DNA from: Thermoflexus hugenholtzii JAD2
GTDB lineage: Bacteria; Chloroflexota; Anaerolineae; Thermoflexales; Thermoflexaceae
Assembly (NCBI RefSeq): GCF_900187885.1
Contig: NZ_FYEK01000075.1
Coordinates: 1 to 64,000, forward strand
DNA length: 64,000 bases
Reading direction: 5' to 3'
Of the stretch, positions 41,617-51,069 are shown piece after piece; positions within the stretch are counted from its first letter, which is position 1; the number at the start of each line of letters is the position of its first letter. Below the pieces are notes generated by a model, which was given only the letters and a program-made list of their open reading frames with translations, did not search any database and was not told the origin of the DNA. A program made the translations under genes and the position numbers.

Positions 41617-41642
<26 letters not shown>
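40032..41642 (-). CDS. threonine synthase fused to a response-regulator receiver domain
   Basis: A 536-residue fusion. Residues 5-24 form a CxxC...CxxC zinc ribbon. A fold-type II PLP enzyme follows, with [10 protein letters not shown] (Lys107 binds PLP), [17 protein letters not shown] and [13 protein letters not shown], as in threonine synthases that turn O-phosphohomoserine into threonine. Residues 414-536 are a CheY-like receiver. Its acidic triad is at 420-422, the phospho-acceptor Asp465 in [11 protein letters not shown], Thr495, and Lys517. All receiver residues are intact, and no stop or restart lies at the junction. The start follows GGAGGATCTC and overlaps the mtnA end by 26 bases. 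Confidence 0.9.
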
Positions 41643-42693
<1,051 letters not shown>

Positions 42694-42810
42694 GCAGAGC
42701 CTCCGATCGCGATGGAGGTTGAGAACGCGCGATCCGTCCTGTGCTCCGGGTTTTTACGGATTTTACCCTAAAGCAAGGCGAAGATCTTCTGGAGGCCCAG
42801 GGCCTTCCAG

Positions 42811-42890
42811 GTAGGGGCGACCCGGGGGGTCGCCCCTACTATCCGATTCGCGGCAACAAGAAGGGCCGGACACCCCTTGATGCCCGGCCC
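42811..42890 (-). terminator. family B palindrome and terminator between pnp and mtnA
   Basis: Positions 42811-42839 hold a 13-base stem GTAGGGGCGACCC / GGGTCGCCCCTAC (repeat family B). Positions 42863-42890 hold GGGCCGG...CCGGCCC, which on the minus strand is followed by TTCTTGTT and would end the pnp transcript. Confidence 0.6.
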
Positions 42891-42922
42891 TGAGATCTGC
42901 GGAGCGCCCGGATGGGATGACG

Positions 42923-45148
42923 TCAGCGCTCGCCGGAAGCCCGTTTGACGATCTTCACACGGCCGGCCAGGGGACGCTCCTCGCCAGGCTTCCCCTTCCC
43001 TTTGGGCGCGGCCTTCGCGGCCAGCAGCCGATCCCGTTGCTGGGCCTCCTCCACCGAGAGCCCCTCCAGCACCGCCTGGCGGGAGAGGCGGATCTTGCCG
43101 TCCTCGTCGATGTGGGTGACCATCACCAGGATCTGGTCGCCCACGCGCACCACGTCCTCGATGCGGTTCACCTTCTGGTCGGCGATCTGGGAGATGTGGA
43201 CCATCCCCACCTCGCCGGGGAGGATCTCCACGAAGGCCCCGAAGTCGGTGATGCGGATGACCTTCCCCAGGTAGATCTTGCCCACCTGGGGTTCCTCGGC
43301 GTAGGCCTCGATCTTGAGGCGGGCGCTCTCGGCGTCGGCCAGGCTGGTGGCGGCGATGTGGACCGTCCCGTCCTCCTCGATGTCGATCTGGGTATGGGTC
43401 TCCTCCTGGATCTTGCGGATGGTCTTCCCGCCCGGCCCGATGAGGGCGCCGATCTTCTCCACCGGAATATGGACGGTGAAGATGCGCGGGGCGTGCGGCT
43501 TGAGCTCCGGCCGCGGGGCGGGCAGGACCTCCAGCATCTTCTCCAGGATGTAAAGGCGGGCCTCACGGGCCTGATGAAGGGCCTCGGCCAGCACGTGGTA
43601 GGGCAGCCCCTTGATCTTGACATCCATCTGCAGGGCGGTGATCCCATCCGCCGTGCCGGCCACCTTGAAGTCCATGTCCCCCAGGTGATCCTCCATCCCC
43701 TGGATGTCGGTGAGGATCACGTATTTCCGCCAGGTCTCATCGGCGGTCACCAGGCCCATGGCCACACCGGAGACCGGCTTGCGGATCGGGACCCCGGCGT
43801 CCATCAGGGCGAGGGTGGAGCCGCAGACGCTGGCCATGGAGGTGGAGCCGTTGGAGGAGAGCACCTCGCTCACCACCCGGATGGTGTAAGGGAACTCCTC
43901 CTCCGGCGGGATCACCGGCAGCAGCGCTCGCTCCGCCAGGGCGCCGTGCCCGATCTCCCGCCGGGAGGCCCCGCGCAGCACTCGCACCTCACCGGTGGAG
44001 AAGGGTGGGAAGTTGTAATGGTGGATGTAGCGCTTGGTCTCCTCAGGGGCCAGCGTGTCCAGCTCCTGCTGTTCGGCCAGGGTGGCCAGGGTGGCCACCG
44101 AGAGGACCTGGGTGTCGCCCCGGGTGAAGATGGCCGAGCCGTGGGCTCGGGGCGCCACGTCTACCTCGCACCAGATGGGCCGGATGTCCTTCGGGCCGCG
44201 CCCGTCCGGCCGGCGGCCCTCCTCCAGGATGCGGCGGCGCACCTCCTCCCGCAGCGCCTCGTGGAAGCTCTCCTTCACCTGGGCCTGCTCATACTCGGAG
44301 AGGGCCTGGAGGATCTCCTCCTCCAGCTCGTCCAGCGCCTCGTTCCGCTTGTCCTTGTCGAAATACGTGTCCAGGATCTCCGCGATCTGGTGATCCAGGC
44401 GGGCGCGGACAGCCTGGCGAACCTCCTCGGAGATGGAGAAGGCCTTGTAGGTGGCCTTGGGCTTGCCGATGGCGGCCCGCATCTCCTCCTGGAGGGCGAT
44501 CAGCGGCTGCATGGCCTCGTGGCCCAGGCGGATCGCCTCCACCATCAGGTCCTCGGGGATCTCATTGGCCCCCGCCTCGACCATGATCACCGCGTCCGCT
44601 GTGCCCGCCAGCCGCAGGTCCAACCGGCTGTGCTCCATCTGGCTGACCGTGGGGTTGATCACGAACTGCCCGTCGATGTAGCCCACGCGCACCGCCCCCA
44701 CCGGCCCGAACCAGGGGATGTCCGAGATGGTCAAGGCCGCCGAGGCCGCGATGATCGAAGGAATATCCAGGTGATATTCCGGATCCGCGGAGAGGCTGGT
44801 CAGGATGATCTGGACGTCATTGCGTAGGTCTTTGGGGAACAGGGGTCGGAGGGGGCGATCCACCAGGCGGGCGGTGAGGATGGCGTTCTCCGAGGGCTTG
44901 CCCTCCCGACGCTGGAAGCTGCCGGGGATGCGACCCGCCGCATAGAGCCGTTCCTCGAAATCCACGCTCAGGGGGAAGAAATCGATGCCCTCCCGCGGCT
45001 CCTTCGCCATGGTGGCGGTGGCCAGGATCATCGTGTCGCCGACGCGGACGATCACCGCGCCGTTGGCCTGCCAAGCGAAGTAGCCGGTCTCAATGACGAT
45101 CTCCTTGTCGCCGACCATCGTTTTGAAAACATGCTTCTCTCGCCTCAT
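42923..45148 (-). CDS. pnp: polyribonucleotide nucleotidyltransferase (PNPase)
   Basis: A 741-residue 3-prime exoribonuclease of RNA turnover. It has two RNase PH domains (first from GDTMILATATMAKEPREGIDFFPLSVDFEER; second with RGDTQVLSVATLAT and MGLVTADETWRKYVILTDIQGMEDHLGDMDFKVAGT, each given here only as landmarks). A KH domain (FTVHIPVEKIGALIGPGGKT) and an S1 domain (VGKIYLGKVIRITDFGAFVE) follow. It ends in a short basic tail. rpsO lies just upstream on the same strand, the classic rpsO-pnp order. In type III systems PNPase can trim crRNA 3-prime ends. Confidence 0.97.
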   Translation of the reverse strand: MRREKHVFKTMVGDKEIVIETGYFAWQANGAVIVRVGDTMILATATMAKEPREGIDFFPLSVDFEERLYAAGRIPGSFQRREGKPSENAILTARLVDRPLRPLFPKDLRNDVQIILTSLSADPEYHLDIPSIIAASAALTISDIPWFGPVGAVRVGYIDGQFVINPTVSQMEHSRLDLRLAGTADAVIMVEAGANEIPEDLMVEAIRLGHEAMQPLIALQEEMRAAIGKPKATYKAFSISEEVRQAVRARLDHQIAEILDTYFDKDKRNEALDELEEEILQALSEYEQAQVKESFHEALREEVRRRILEEGRRPDGRGPKDIRPIWCEVDVAPRAHGSAIFTRGDTQVLSVATLATLAEQQELDTLAPEETKRYIHHYNFPPFSTGEVRVLRGASRREIGHGALAERALLPVIPPEEEFPYTIRVVSEVLSSNGSTSMASVCGSTLALMDAGVPIRKPVSGVAMGLVTADETWRKYVILTDIQGMEDHLGDMDFKVAGTADGITALQMDVKIKGLPYHVLAEALHQAREARLYILEKMLEVLPAPRPELKPHAPRIFTVHIPVEKIGALIGPGGKTIRKIQEETHTQIDIEEDGTVHIAATSLADAESARLKIEAYAEEPQVGKIYLGKVIRITDFGAFVEILPGEVGMVHISQIADQKVNRIEDVVRVGDQILVMVTHIDEDGKIRLSRQAVLEGLSVEEAQQRDRLLAAKAAPKGKGKPGEERPLAGRVKIVKRASGER

Positions 45149-45303
45149 GTCCGATCACACCCCTCCGGCTCGGATGCCATCATGGCCCTGTATCCCGGAT
45201 AAGAGCCCTGGCCCGGTCGATGACCCGGGCGCCCGCCCCTGCCTCCGCAGGCGCCAGGATCCTCTGTGAAACACGGGGCGTCCTCCCACGCCCGTCCGCC
45301 GGA

Positions 45304-45573
45304 TCATTTGCGCAAGCCCAGCCGCTCCAGGATCGCGCGATAGCGTTGCGGATCCACCCGGGCCAGGTAGCGAAGCTGGCGCCGGCGCTTGCTGACCAGC
45401 TTCAGGAGGCCGACCCGGGAATGCTCATCGTGCTTATGCTGTTTGAGATGCTCGGTCAGGCGATTGATCCGCTCGGTCAGAATGGCGATCTGCACCTCCG
45501 GCGAACCGGTGTCCGACTCGTGGCGCCGGAACATCTCGATCAGCTGCTGCTTTTCCTCTTTCGACAGGCTCAC
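45304..45573 (-). CDS. rpsO: 30S ribosomal protein S15
   Basis: An 89-residue protein, the exact usual length, beginning [20 protein letters not shown] and containing [20 protein letters not shown] and [20 protein letters not shown]. It binds 16S rRNA in the central domain. The GTG start is set by GGGAGGGAAG. It precedes pnp on the same strand. Confidence 0.97.
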   Translation of the reverse strand: MSLSKEEKQQLIEMFRRHESDTGSPEVQIAILTERINRLTEHLKQHKHDEHSRVGLLKLVSKRRRQLRYLARVDPQRYRAILERLGLRK

Positions 45574-45727
45574 CGCGCTTCCCTCCCATCGGGGATTGAA
45601 TGCGGGATCGTTTCCCAGGTTATCTATTGTAATCTGCGGGGAGGAGTTCTGCAAAACCGTCCGACATGACATGAAAAGCAGGAAGAGGCGCAGGATGGGA
45701 AGCCAGGACCTTCTCGGATCCCCGATC

Positions 45728-45757
45728 TTGACGGGGGTTCCCGGGATGTGGTATATT
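45728..45757 (+). promoter_or_regulatory. promoter of tRNA-Asp
   Basis: TTGACG (45728-45733), 18 bases, then TATATT (45752-45757). The start site would be about five bases before the mature tRNA. Confidence 0.7.
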
Positions 45758-45768
45758 CCGAGGTGGGT

Positions 45769-45844
45769 GGGCCCGTGGTGTAGCCTGGCCGAACACGCCG
45801 CCCTGTCAAGGCGGAGATCGCGGGTTCAAATCCCGTCGGGCCCG
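45769..45844 (+). tRNA. tRNA-Asp (anticodon GTC)
   Basis: A 76-base cloverleaf. The acceptor stem is GGGCCCG / CGGGCCC with discriminator G. The anticodon stem CCGCC/GGCGG encloses loop CTGTCAA (anticodon GTC), and the T-arm is CGCGGGTTCAAATCCCGT. CCA is not encoded. Confidence 0.96.
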
Positions 45845-45852
45845 CTCAGACA

Positions 45853-45890
45853 GGGGGAAGGCGGAGCTCCCGCCTTCCCCCTTTTTTTTT
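45853..45890 (+). terminator. intrinsic terminator after tRNA-Asp
   Basis: A perfect 12-base stem GGGGGAAGGCGG / CCGCCTTCCCCC with loop AGCTC is followed by nine T residues. Confidence 0.95.
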
Positions 45891-45919
45891 CGTAGACCTG
45901 CCGATCCCCCTCACCCGGG

Positions 45920-46179
45920 CTATAGGGTGGTCGCCCTGCGCCGGCGCAGCCCGTAGCCGATCCCTGCCAGCAACACCCCTGCTCCGGCCAGCAGCCATCC
46001 AACCCACGCGGGAACCGCACGGGTCTCCCCGCCGGTGGGCGGGAGCGCCGCCCGGATCTCCCCGCACGAGACATAGACGGAGATCTCTTGATGGGAATGG
46101 TCACCGTCTCCTGAGCCGGCGCCGCCCCGATGACCAGGAGCGCGAGCAGGATGCCGATGAGCCAGCGCATGCGGTTCAT
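45920..46179 (-). pseudogene. small LPXTG surface protein with a frameshift
   Basis: The start (after AGGAGGGAACC) gives a signal peptide MNRMRWLIGILLALLVIGAA and then ETVTIPIK. One base out of frame, the sequence continues EISVYVSCGEIRAALPPTGG, a membrane segment WVGWLLAGAGVLLAGIGYGL and a basic tail RRRRATTL before TAG. LPPTGG plus membrane segment plus Arg run is a complete sortase signal. A single-base loss near 46090 separates the halves. The intact protein would be about 86 residues. The sortase at about 27.8 kb is a possible partner. Confidence 0.65.
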
Positions 46180-46231
46180 GGTTCCCTCCTGAAATCGGAG
46201 TTTGAAGAAAGGCCCGGCGGGGGATCCCCGC

Positions 46232-46935
46232 TCAAGGGCCTTCGCTTCCGATGGCCAGCGCGCTCAGATAGGCGATGAGGTCCGCCACCTCTTCTTCTGC
46301 GAGGTCCGCCCCGACGGCCGGCATCTGACCTCCGCCCTCCCGGATCTGCCGGGCGATGAAGGCCGGGATGTGGCGCCGGACTTCATCCACCGGCACGGAA
46401 GCCGGTGGCTCGAAGCCCAGGCCGGTCCCCGGCAAACGCCTGCCTTCGAGATGGCACGACGCGCAGCGCTGCCGGAAAAGGGCCCGTCCCCGAGCCACCG
46501 CCCCCGGGTCCGGAGGAACAGGGGTCCGGGCGAAGGTTGGCTCCCCTTCCAGCGTCCTCAGGTAGCCGAGCAGGCGCTCGATCTCCTCCTCGCTCAGTCG
46601 GTCGCCAAAGCCCGGCATGTTCCCCGCCCGTTGCGGATTTGCTGACGGACGAAATCCGCGGAGTGCCGATGAACGACACCGCGCAGGGAGGGGCCCGCGC
46701 CTGGCGCATGGCCTCCCTGGGGATGGCAGGACTCCCAGAAGGCTGCGAAAAGCCCCGCCCCGGTCTCCGATCGGGTAGCGGTCGGAGAGGGGGAGGGAGC
46801 AAGCGCGATAGTCGGAAAGCGGGAGATCGCCGGAATCGACGGCGTCGCTCCCTCCGGCCGGGCCGCAGCCTGGCATCCGATTATCCCGGCCGTGAGAACC
46901 CATGGGATCCACCGGCGGCCCCTGCGGGCGGGCAC
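46232..46935 (-). pseudogene. di-heme cytochrome c lipoprotein with a frameshift and a lost heme Cys
   Basis: The first part reads MPARRGRRWIPWVLTAGIIGC, a lipoprotein signal, then a cytochrome c domain in which the heme site is FWESCHPQGG: Trp stands where the first Cys of CxxCH should be. After QQIRNGRG the frame breaks in a GGGCGGGG run near 46620. The other frame continues NMPGFGDRLSEEEIERLLGY and a second cytochrome domain with a normal CASCHLEG site, ending SALAIGSEGP. The intact gene would encode about 234 residues. It could be decayed or a sequencing artefact. Confidence 0.65.
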
Positions 46936-47085
46936 GCTCCCTCCTCATCGCGATGCCTTTCTGTTTCTTGATATGGATCCACCCTGGCGGCGGTTCACGA
47001 GCGCGAACCGCCATCCGCGGCCTCAGGCCCCCAGCGGGTCGGGTTTCGGCTATCATAGGAGAAGATCCGCAGGAGGGAACCGTCG

Positions 47086-48762
47086 ATGGCGCCGATCGGA
47101 GCGTTCACCTTCGTCCTCCACGCCCACATCCCCTATTGCCGGCGCGCCGGGCGCTGGCCCCACGGGGAGGAGTGGCTCCACGAGGCGATCGCCGAGACCT
47201 ACCTCCCCTTGCTGGACGCCCTCTATGACCTGCACGAGGAGGGGGTCCCGGCCCGTCTGACCCTGAGCCTCACGCCGGTGCTGGCGGAGCAGCTGGCGGA
47301 TCCGCTCATCCAGGAGCATTTCATCGAGTATGCGCAGGACCGGCGGAGTCGGGCGGAGCAGGATGTGGCCCGCTTCGAGGCCGAAGGGAATCCCCACCTG
47401 CGGGAGCTGGCACGCTTCTATGTGGACTACTACGATCGACGGCTGCGAAGTTTCATCCATCGTTACGGTCGGGACCTCATCGGAGCATTCCGGCGCCTCC
47501 AGGAAGCCGGGGTGATCGAGCTGATCACCAGCGCGGCGACCCATGGCTATCTCCCCTTGCTCTCCCGGGATTCCTCCATCCGGGGCCAGCTGCGCACCGG
47601 CATCCGGACCTACCGGCGGTTCTTCGGGAGGGATCCCTTCTCCATCTGGCTCCCGGAGTGCGCTTACCGGCCCGCCTATCGCCTGCCGGACGGAACCATC
47701 CGGCCCGGCCTGGAATATTTCCTGGCCCGGGAGGGGCTCCGGCTGTTCTTCGCTGAAACCCATGCGGTGGAGGGAGGGCGCCCGGTGGGGAAAGCGGCGG
47801 GCGACGCCATCGGCCCCTACGGCCAGATCGTGCGCCATTACGTGATCCCCTTCGAGGCCATCGAAGGCGTCCGGGGCACCACCTACCGTCCGTATTATGT
47901 GGCCCGCACAGACGTCCCCGGCGGGGAACACTCCGGTGTGGCGGTGGTGGCCCGCAACAACCGCACGGGGATGCAGGTGTGGTCTGCTGACTGGGGCTAC
48001 CCGGGCGATTTCGATTACCGGGAGTTCCACAAGAAGGACGGGCGCTCCGGCCTGCAATACTGGCGGGTGACCGGAAAAGTGGACCTGGGGGAGAAGGACT
48101 ACTACCATCCGGAATGGGCGGCGGCCAAAGTGGAGCAACATGCAGGGCACTTCGTGGATCTGGTGCACGATCTGCTGCGGGAGTTCCATCGGTCCACCGG
48201 GCAGGTCGGCTTGATCGCCTCGAATTACGATGCTGAGCTGTTCGGCCACTGGTGGTTCGAGGGCGTGGACTGGATCCGGGCAGTGTTGCGGCGTCTGGCG
48301 CAGAGCCAGGAGGTCTGGCTGGCCACGGCCCGGGAGTTCCTGGAGGCCTACCCTCCGACGGAGGTGCTGGCCCTCCCGGAGTCCAGCTGGGGCCTGGGAG
48401 GGGGACACTGGACGTGGGACAACCCGGAGACCCACTGGATGTGGGAGCCGATCCACGAGGCCGAGGCGCGGATGGAGCGGCTGGCCGCACGATATCCGGA
48501 GGCGGACGCGGAGACCGCCCGAGTGCTCAACCAGGCCGCCCGGGAGCTGTTGCTCCTTCAGGCCAGCGACTGGCCCTTCCTCGTCACCACCGGCCAGGCC
48601 CGCGCCTACGCCATTGAGCGTTTCACCACCCACCTGGAGCGCTTCGAGGCCCTCTGCCGCTCAGTGGAGGTCGGACGACCGGATGGGGACCTGGCGGAGG
48701 CTTACTGGGAGCTGGACAAGGTGTTCCCGGATCTGGATTACCGGTGGTGGGCCCCCGCATGA
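47086..48762 (+). CDS. GH57 1,4-alpha-glucan branching enzyme
   Basis: A 558-residue cytoplasmic enzyme with no signal peptide. LHAHIPYCRRAGRWPHGEEW is the GH57 motif 1. WLPECAYRP carries the nucleophile Glu191, and SNYDAELFGHWWFEG the acid/base Asp382. WGLGGGHWTWDN and the C-terminal helical domain match branching enzymes such as those of Thermus and Thermococcus, which add alpha-1,6 branches to glycogen. Length is typical. The ribosome binding site is AGGAGGG. It stands alone. Confidence 0.9.
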   Translation: MAPIGAFTFVLHAHIPYCRRAGRWPHGEEWLHEAIAETYLPLLDALYDLHEEGVPARLTLSLTPVLAEQLADPLIQEHFIEYAQDRRSRAEQDVARFEAEGNPHLRELARFYVDYYDRRLRSFIHRYGRDLIGAFRRLQEAGVIELITSAATHGYLPLLSRDSSIRGQLRTGIRTYRRFFGRDPFSIWLPECAYRPAYRLPDGTIRPGLEYFLAREGLRLFFAETHAVEGGRPVGKAAGDAIGPYGQIVRHYVIPFEAIEGVRGTTYRPYYVARTDVPGGEHSGVAVVARNNRTGMQVWSADWGYPGDFDYREFHKKDGRSGLQYWRVTGKVDLGEKDYYHPEWAAAKVEQHAGHFVDLVHDLLREFHRSTGQVGLIASNYDAELFGHWWFEGVDWIRAVLRRLAQSQEVWLATAREFLEAYPPTEVLALPESSWGLGGGHWTWDNPETHWMWEPIHEAEARMERLAARYPEADAETARVLNQAARELLLLQASDWPFLVTTGQARAYAIERFTTHLERFEALCRSVEVGRPDGDLAEAYWELDKVFPDLDYRWWAPA

Positions 48763-48781
48763 CCGGCTCGCACGGGTCTGC

Positions 48782-49336
48782 TCACGGGCGGGGACTTCCT
48801 TGCAACCATCGCTGAATCGCCTCCCGGAGGAGAGCGCGGAGCTCCGGGTCCGGGACATCCTCCACGCGCTGGTAACGCTGCGTTCCAATGAGGATCCCCA
48901 GGGTGCCGTCCGGAAGGGTTTCCAGGCGGACAGCCCGATAGGGCAGCTCGGGATGTTCCCGGAGGAGTTCCTGGAGGATACGGTCCAGCTGCTCTGCAGG
49001 CGCAGGACCCTGTACACGGGACTCCGCCGGCAGCGTGGGGGTGGATTCCCGGAGCATGGCCTGCAGGGCTTGCATCGCCTCGAGGACGAGCAGGGCCGCG
49101 CGGTGATCGTGGATCTCCCGCAGGTGACGGTAACGTTGCTTCCCCACCTCGATCCGCCACGTGCCGTCAGGCTCCCGGATCATGGCCACACCGGTTTCGG
49201 TTCTGGGCGGAGGCAGCGCACCCGCGGGCTCCCCTCCTCGCCCGCCGCTTAGGGCGAACCCCAGGACGATCCCGAAGAGGAGGCCAACGATCAGCGCGCC
49301 CCCGGCGAAATAGTAAACCAGCTCCAGAGAAACCAC
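48782..49336 (-). CDS. membrane-anchored hypothetical protein
   Basis: A protein of about 184 residues. One N-terminal membrane segment (YYFAGGALIVGLLFGIVLGF) is followed by two similar soluble modules: TWRIEVGKQRYRHLREIHDH and TLGILIGTQRYQRVEDVPDP both carry an I-G-x-Q-R-Y-x-x-x-x-D/E pattern, suggesting internal duplication. The start is a GTG behind AGGAGGGG. I recognise no family. Confidence 0.6.
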   Translation of the reverse strand: MVSLELVYYFAGGALIVGLLFGIVLGFALSGGRGGEPAGALPPPRTETGVAMIREPDGTWRIEVGKQRYRHLREIHDHRAALLVLEAMQALQAMLRESTPTLPAESRVQGPAPAEQLDRILQELLREHPELPYRAVRLETLPDGTLGILIGTQRYQRVEDVPDPELRALLREAIQRWLQGSPRP

Positions 49337-49454
49337 CGTTTCCCCTCCTGAAAAAATTCCCCTCTGTGACACTCCCCGATGGCTTCCATTATAGTTCTAA
49401 CGGCCCCCGCCACCCCGCGTGGGCGCCCCCCACGCGCGGATGGAAGCGAGGTCC

Positions 49455-49686
49455 GGGGCGAAAGCCCCTCCTACAAAACCATCTTTTTGTAGGAGCGGCT
49501 TTAACCGCGACCTTTGTGTCATCGCGAACCAGGGGCTCAGGGGTTGCCGGAGCCGCCTTCACCGCAACGACTCCGTCATCGAAGACGGATGGTCGGGGCT
49601 AAAGCCCCTCCTACAGAAGCCCATTTTTGTTAGGAGCGGCTTCAGCCGCGACCTTTTGCCCATGTAGGCCGAAATTCATTTCGGCC
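49455..49686. repeat. dispersed palindromic repeats (families A and D)
   Basis: No gene is seen between about 49340 and 49840. Family A units occur in both orientations (GGGGCGAAAGCCCCTCCTAC, TGTAGGAGCGGCTTTAACCG, TTAGGAGCGGCTTCAGCCG). The last 20 bases (49667-49686) are identical to the family D palindrome at 39984. Confidence 0.75.
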
Positions 49687-49769
49687 ACTGCTCGGAGGAG
49701 CTTCTCCCGCCGTGACGAATCGGGGTGCAAAGAGAGGCGTTCGAGACGGAGGCCCCTCCTGGAGATATG

Positions 49770-49806
49770 GACATGGGCTGGGAGGAGGTGTTCCCAGCCC
49801 ATGTCC
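49770..49806 (-). terminator. long hairpin after the solute-binding protein gene
   Basis: GGACATGGGCTGGGA pairs with TCCCAGCCATGTCC (one bulged G) around an 8-base loop. There is no clear T-run, so termination is likely but not certain. Confidence 0.45.
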
Positions 49807-49843
49807 CCATGGCCTCGAAAGGTCCTCGCCGTCGGATCTTCCT

Positions 49844-50782
49844 TCAGCGGACCTCCCGCACCAGGCGCTCATAGGGGATGTCCGCCTGCAGCAGGCCTTT
49901 GGCCCGGGCCCAGGCGATCACATCCGAGAACTGCTCCCGGGTCGGCAGCGCTCGATCCGGATACGGAGGCAGCCGGTAGGTCCCCACCAAAGGCTGGGGC
50001 ACCAGCTGCTTCTCCGCCAGGAGGCCGGCGTATTTTTCCGGGTTCGCCCGGATGGCCGCCACCGCTCGATCCCAGGCCTGGAGGAAGCGTCGGGCCGCCT
50101 CCGGGTTCCGCTCCACCACCTCCGCCCGGAAGCTGAGCACGCTCAAGGAGATGGACCGCACCTCCCGGTCATCCGCGACCACCTGCGCGCCCTGCTGGAT
50201 GGCCAGCGTGGCGAAAGGATCCGGGAGGGTGGCGGCCTTCACTCGACCCTCCATCAGCGCCTGCAGCCGGTCCGGGATCCGCGGGATGTGAACGGTCCGA
50301 TAATCCCCGGGCTTCAGACCCGCCCGCTCCAGGATGCGGTCGGTCATGTATTCGATAACCGTGCCCTGGGAGATGGCGATCTCCACGCCCTTGAGATCCT
50401 GAGGGCTCTGGATCCCGGCGTTGGGGTTGGCCAGGATGAAATACTGAGGGGCTTCGGGATATGCCTGACGGGCGATGCGGACCACGTAGATCTGAGCTTT
50501 CTCCTTGTTGTAGAAAAGGGTGGAGACGGTGTCGTTGACCATGGCATCGATGCGGCCGGCCTGCATCAGCTGATCCCGCTCGGCCGCCGAGGCGGCTGGG
50601 ATCACCTCCACCTCCAGGCCCTCCTGGGCGAAATACCCTTCTGTCTGGGCCACATATACGGGCAACACGTCCAGGATGGGCAGCGCGCCGAACCGCACGG
50701 AGAGCGGACGGGCGCCCGCGGAGGGCTGACAGGCGACGAGCCCCAGGCCGATGGCGATGCCGATGAGGATCCGTCGAAGCAT
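49844..50782 (-). CDS. ABC-type solute-binding lipoprotein (NMT1/SsuA/ThiY-like)
   Basis: A 312-residue lipoprotein: MLRRILIGIAIGLGLVAC gives the lipobox. The mature part has VRFGALPILDVLPVYVAQTE, EGYFAQEGLEVEVIP and LPDPFATLAI, as in NMT1/SsuA-type periplasmic binding proteins for nitrate, sulfonate or thiamine precursors. I use the ATG behind TTGGAGGGG rather than one nine codons upstream. No permease or ATPase gene is adjacent, so it is an orphan here. Ligand unknown. Confidence 0.85.
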   Translation of the reverse strand: MLRRILIGIAIGLGLVACQPSAGARPLSVRFGALPILDVLPVYVAQTEGYFAQEGLEVEVIPAASAAERDQLMQAGRIDAMVNDTVSTLFYNKEKAQIYVVRIARQAYPEAPQYFILANPNAGIQSPQDLKGVEIAISQGTVIEYMTDRILERAGLKPGDYRTVHIPRIPDRLQALMEGRVKAATLPDPFATLAIQQGAQVVADDREVRSISLSVLSFRAEVVERNPEAARRFLQAWDRAVAAIRANPEKYAGLLAEKQLVPQPLVGTYRLPPYPDRALPTREQFSDVIAWARAKGLLQADIPYERLVREVR

Positions 50783-50931
50783 GGTTCCCCTCCAAATGAA
50801 AATCTTCACAAACTATGCCGCAAAAGCGGGGTCCCGTCAAGGGATGCCCTGCCCAGTCCGGACGGCCTACAGAGATCCAATAGGGGAAGCGGGAGGTATG
50901 TCCCAGAATGGTCGGAAGCTCAGCGCGATGT

Positions 50932-50955
50932 AGGCCAACTGCTCACAGTTGACCT
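50932..50955. repeat. imperfect palindrome AGGCCAACT-GCTCAC-AGTTGACCT (family C)
   Basis: A nine-base stem with one mismatch, preceded by TGTAGGCC like family D copies. It lies in the otherwise empty 290-base gap before the next gene. Confidence 0.55.
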
Positions 50956-51069
50956 CCATGGATAAGCGGGGGCAGTGTCTTGCCCACACAGCCGATAGAA
51001 TGGGGACGCACCCAAGCGGAGAGCTTTCGGAGGCTAAAATAAGGGCGCACTCCTTGGCGGAAGGGAACG

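Noticed and set aside
42917-44827. 636-codon plus-strand ORF opposite pnp
   Set aside because: Same shadow effect; no family features.
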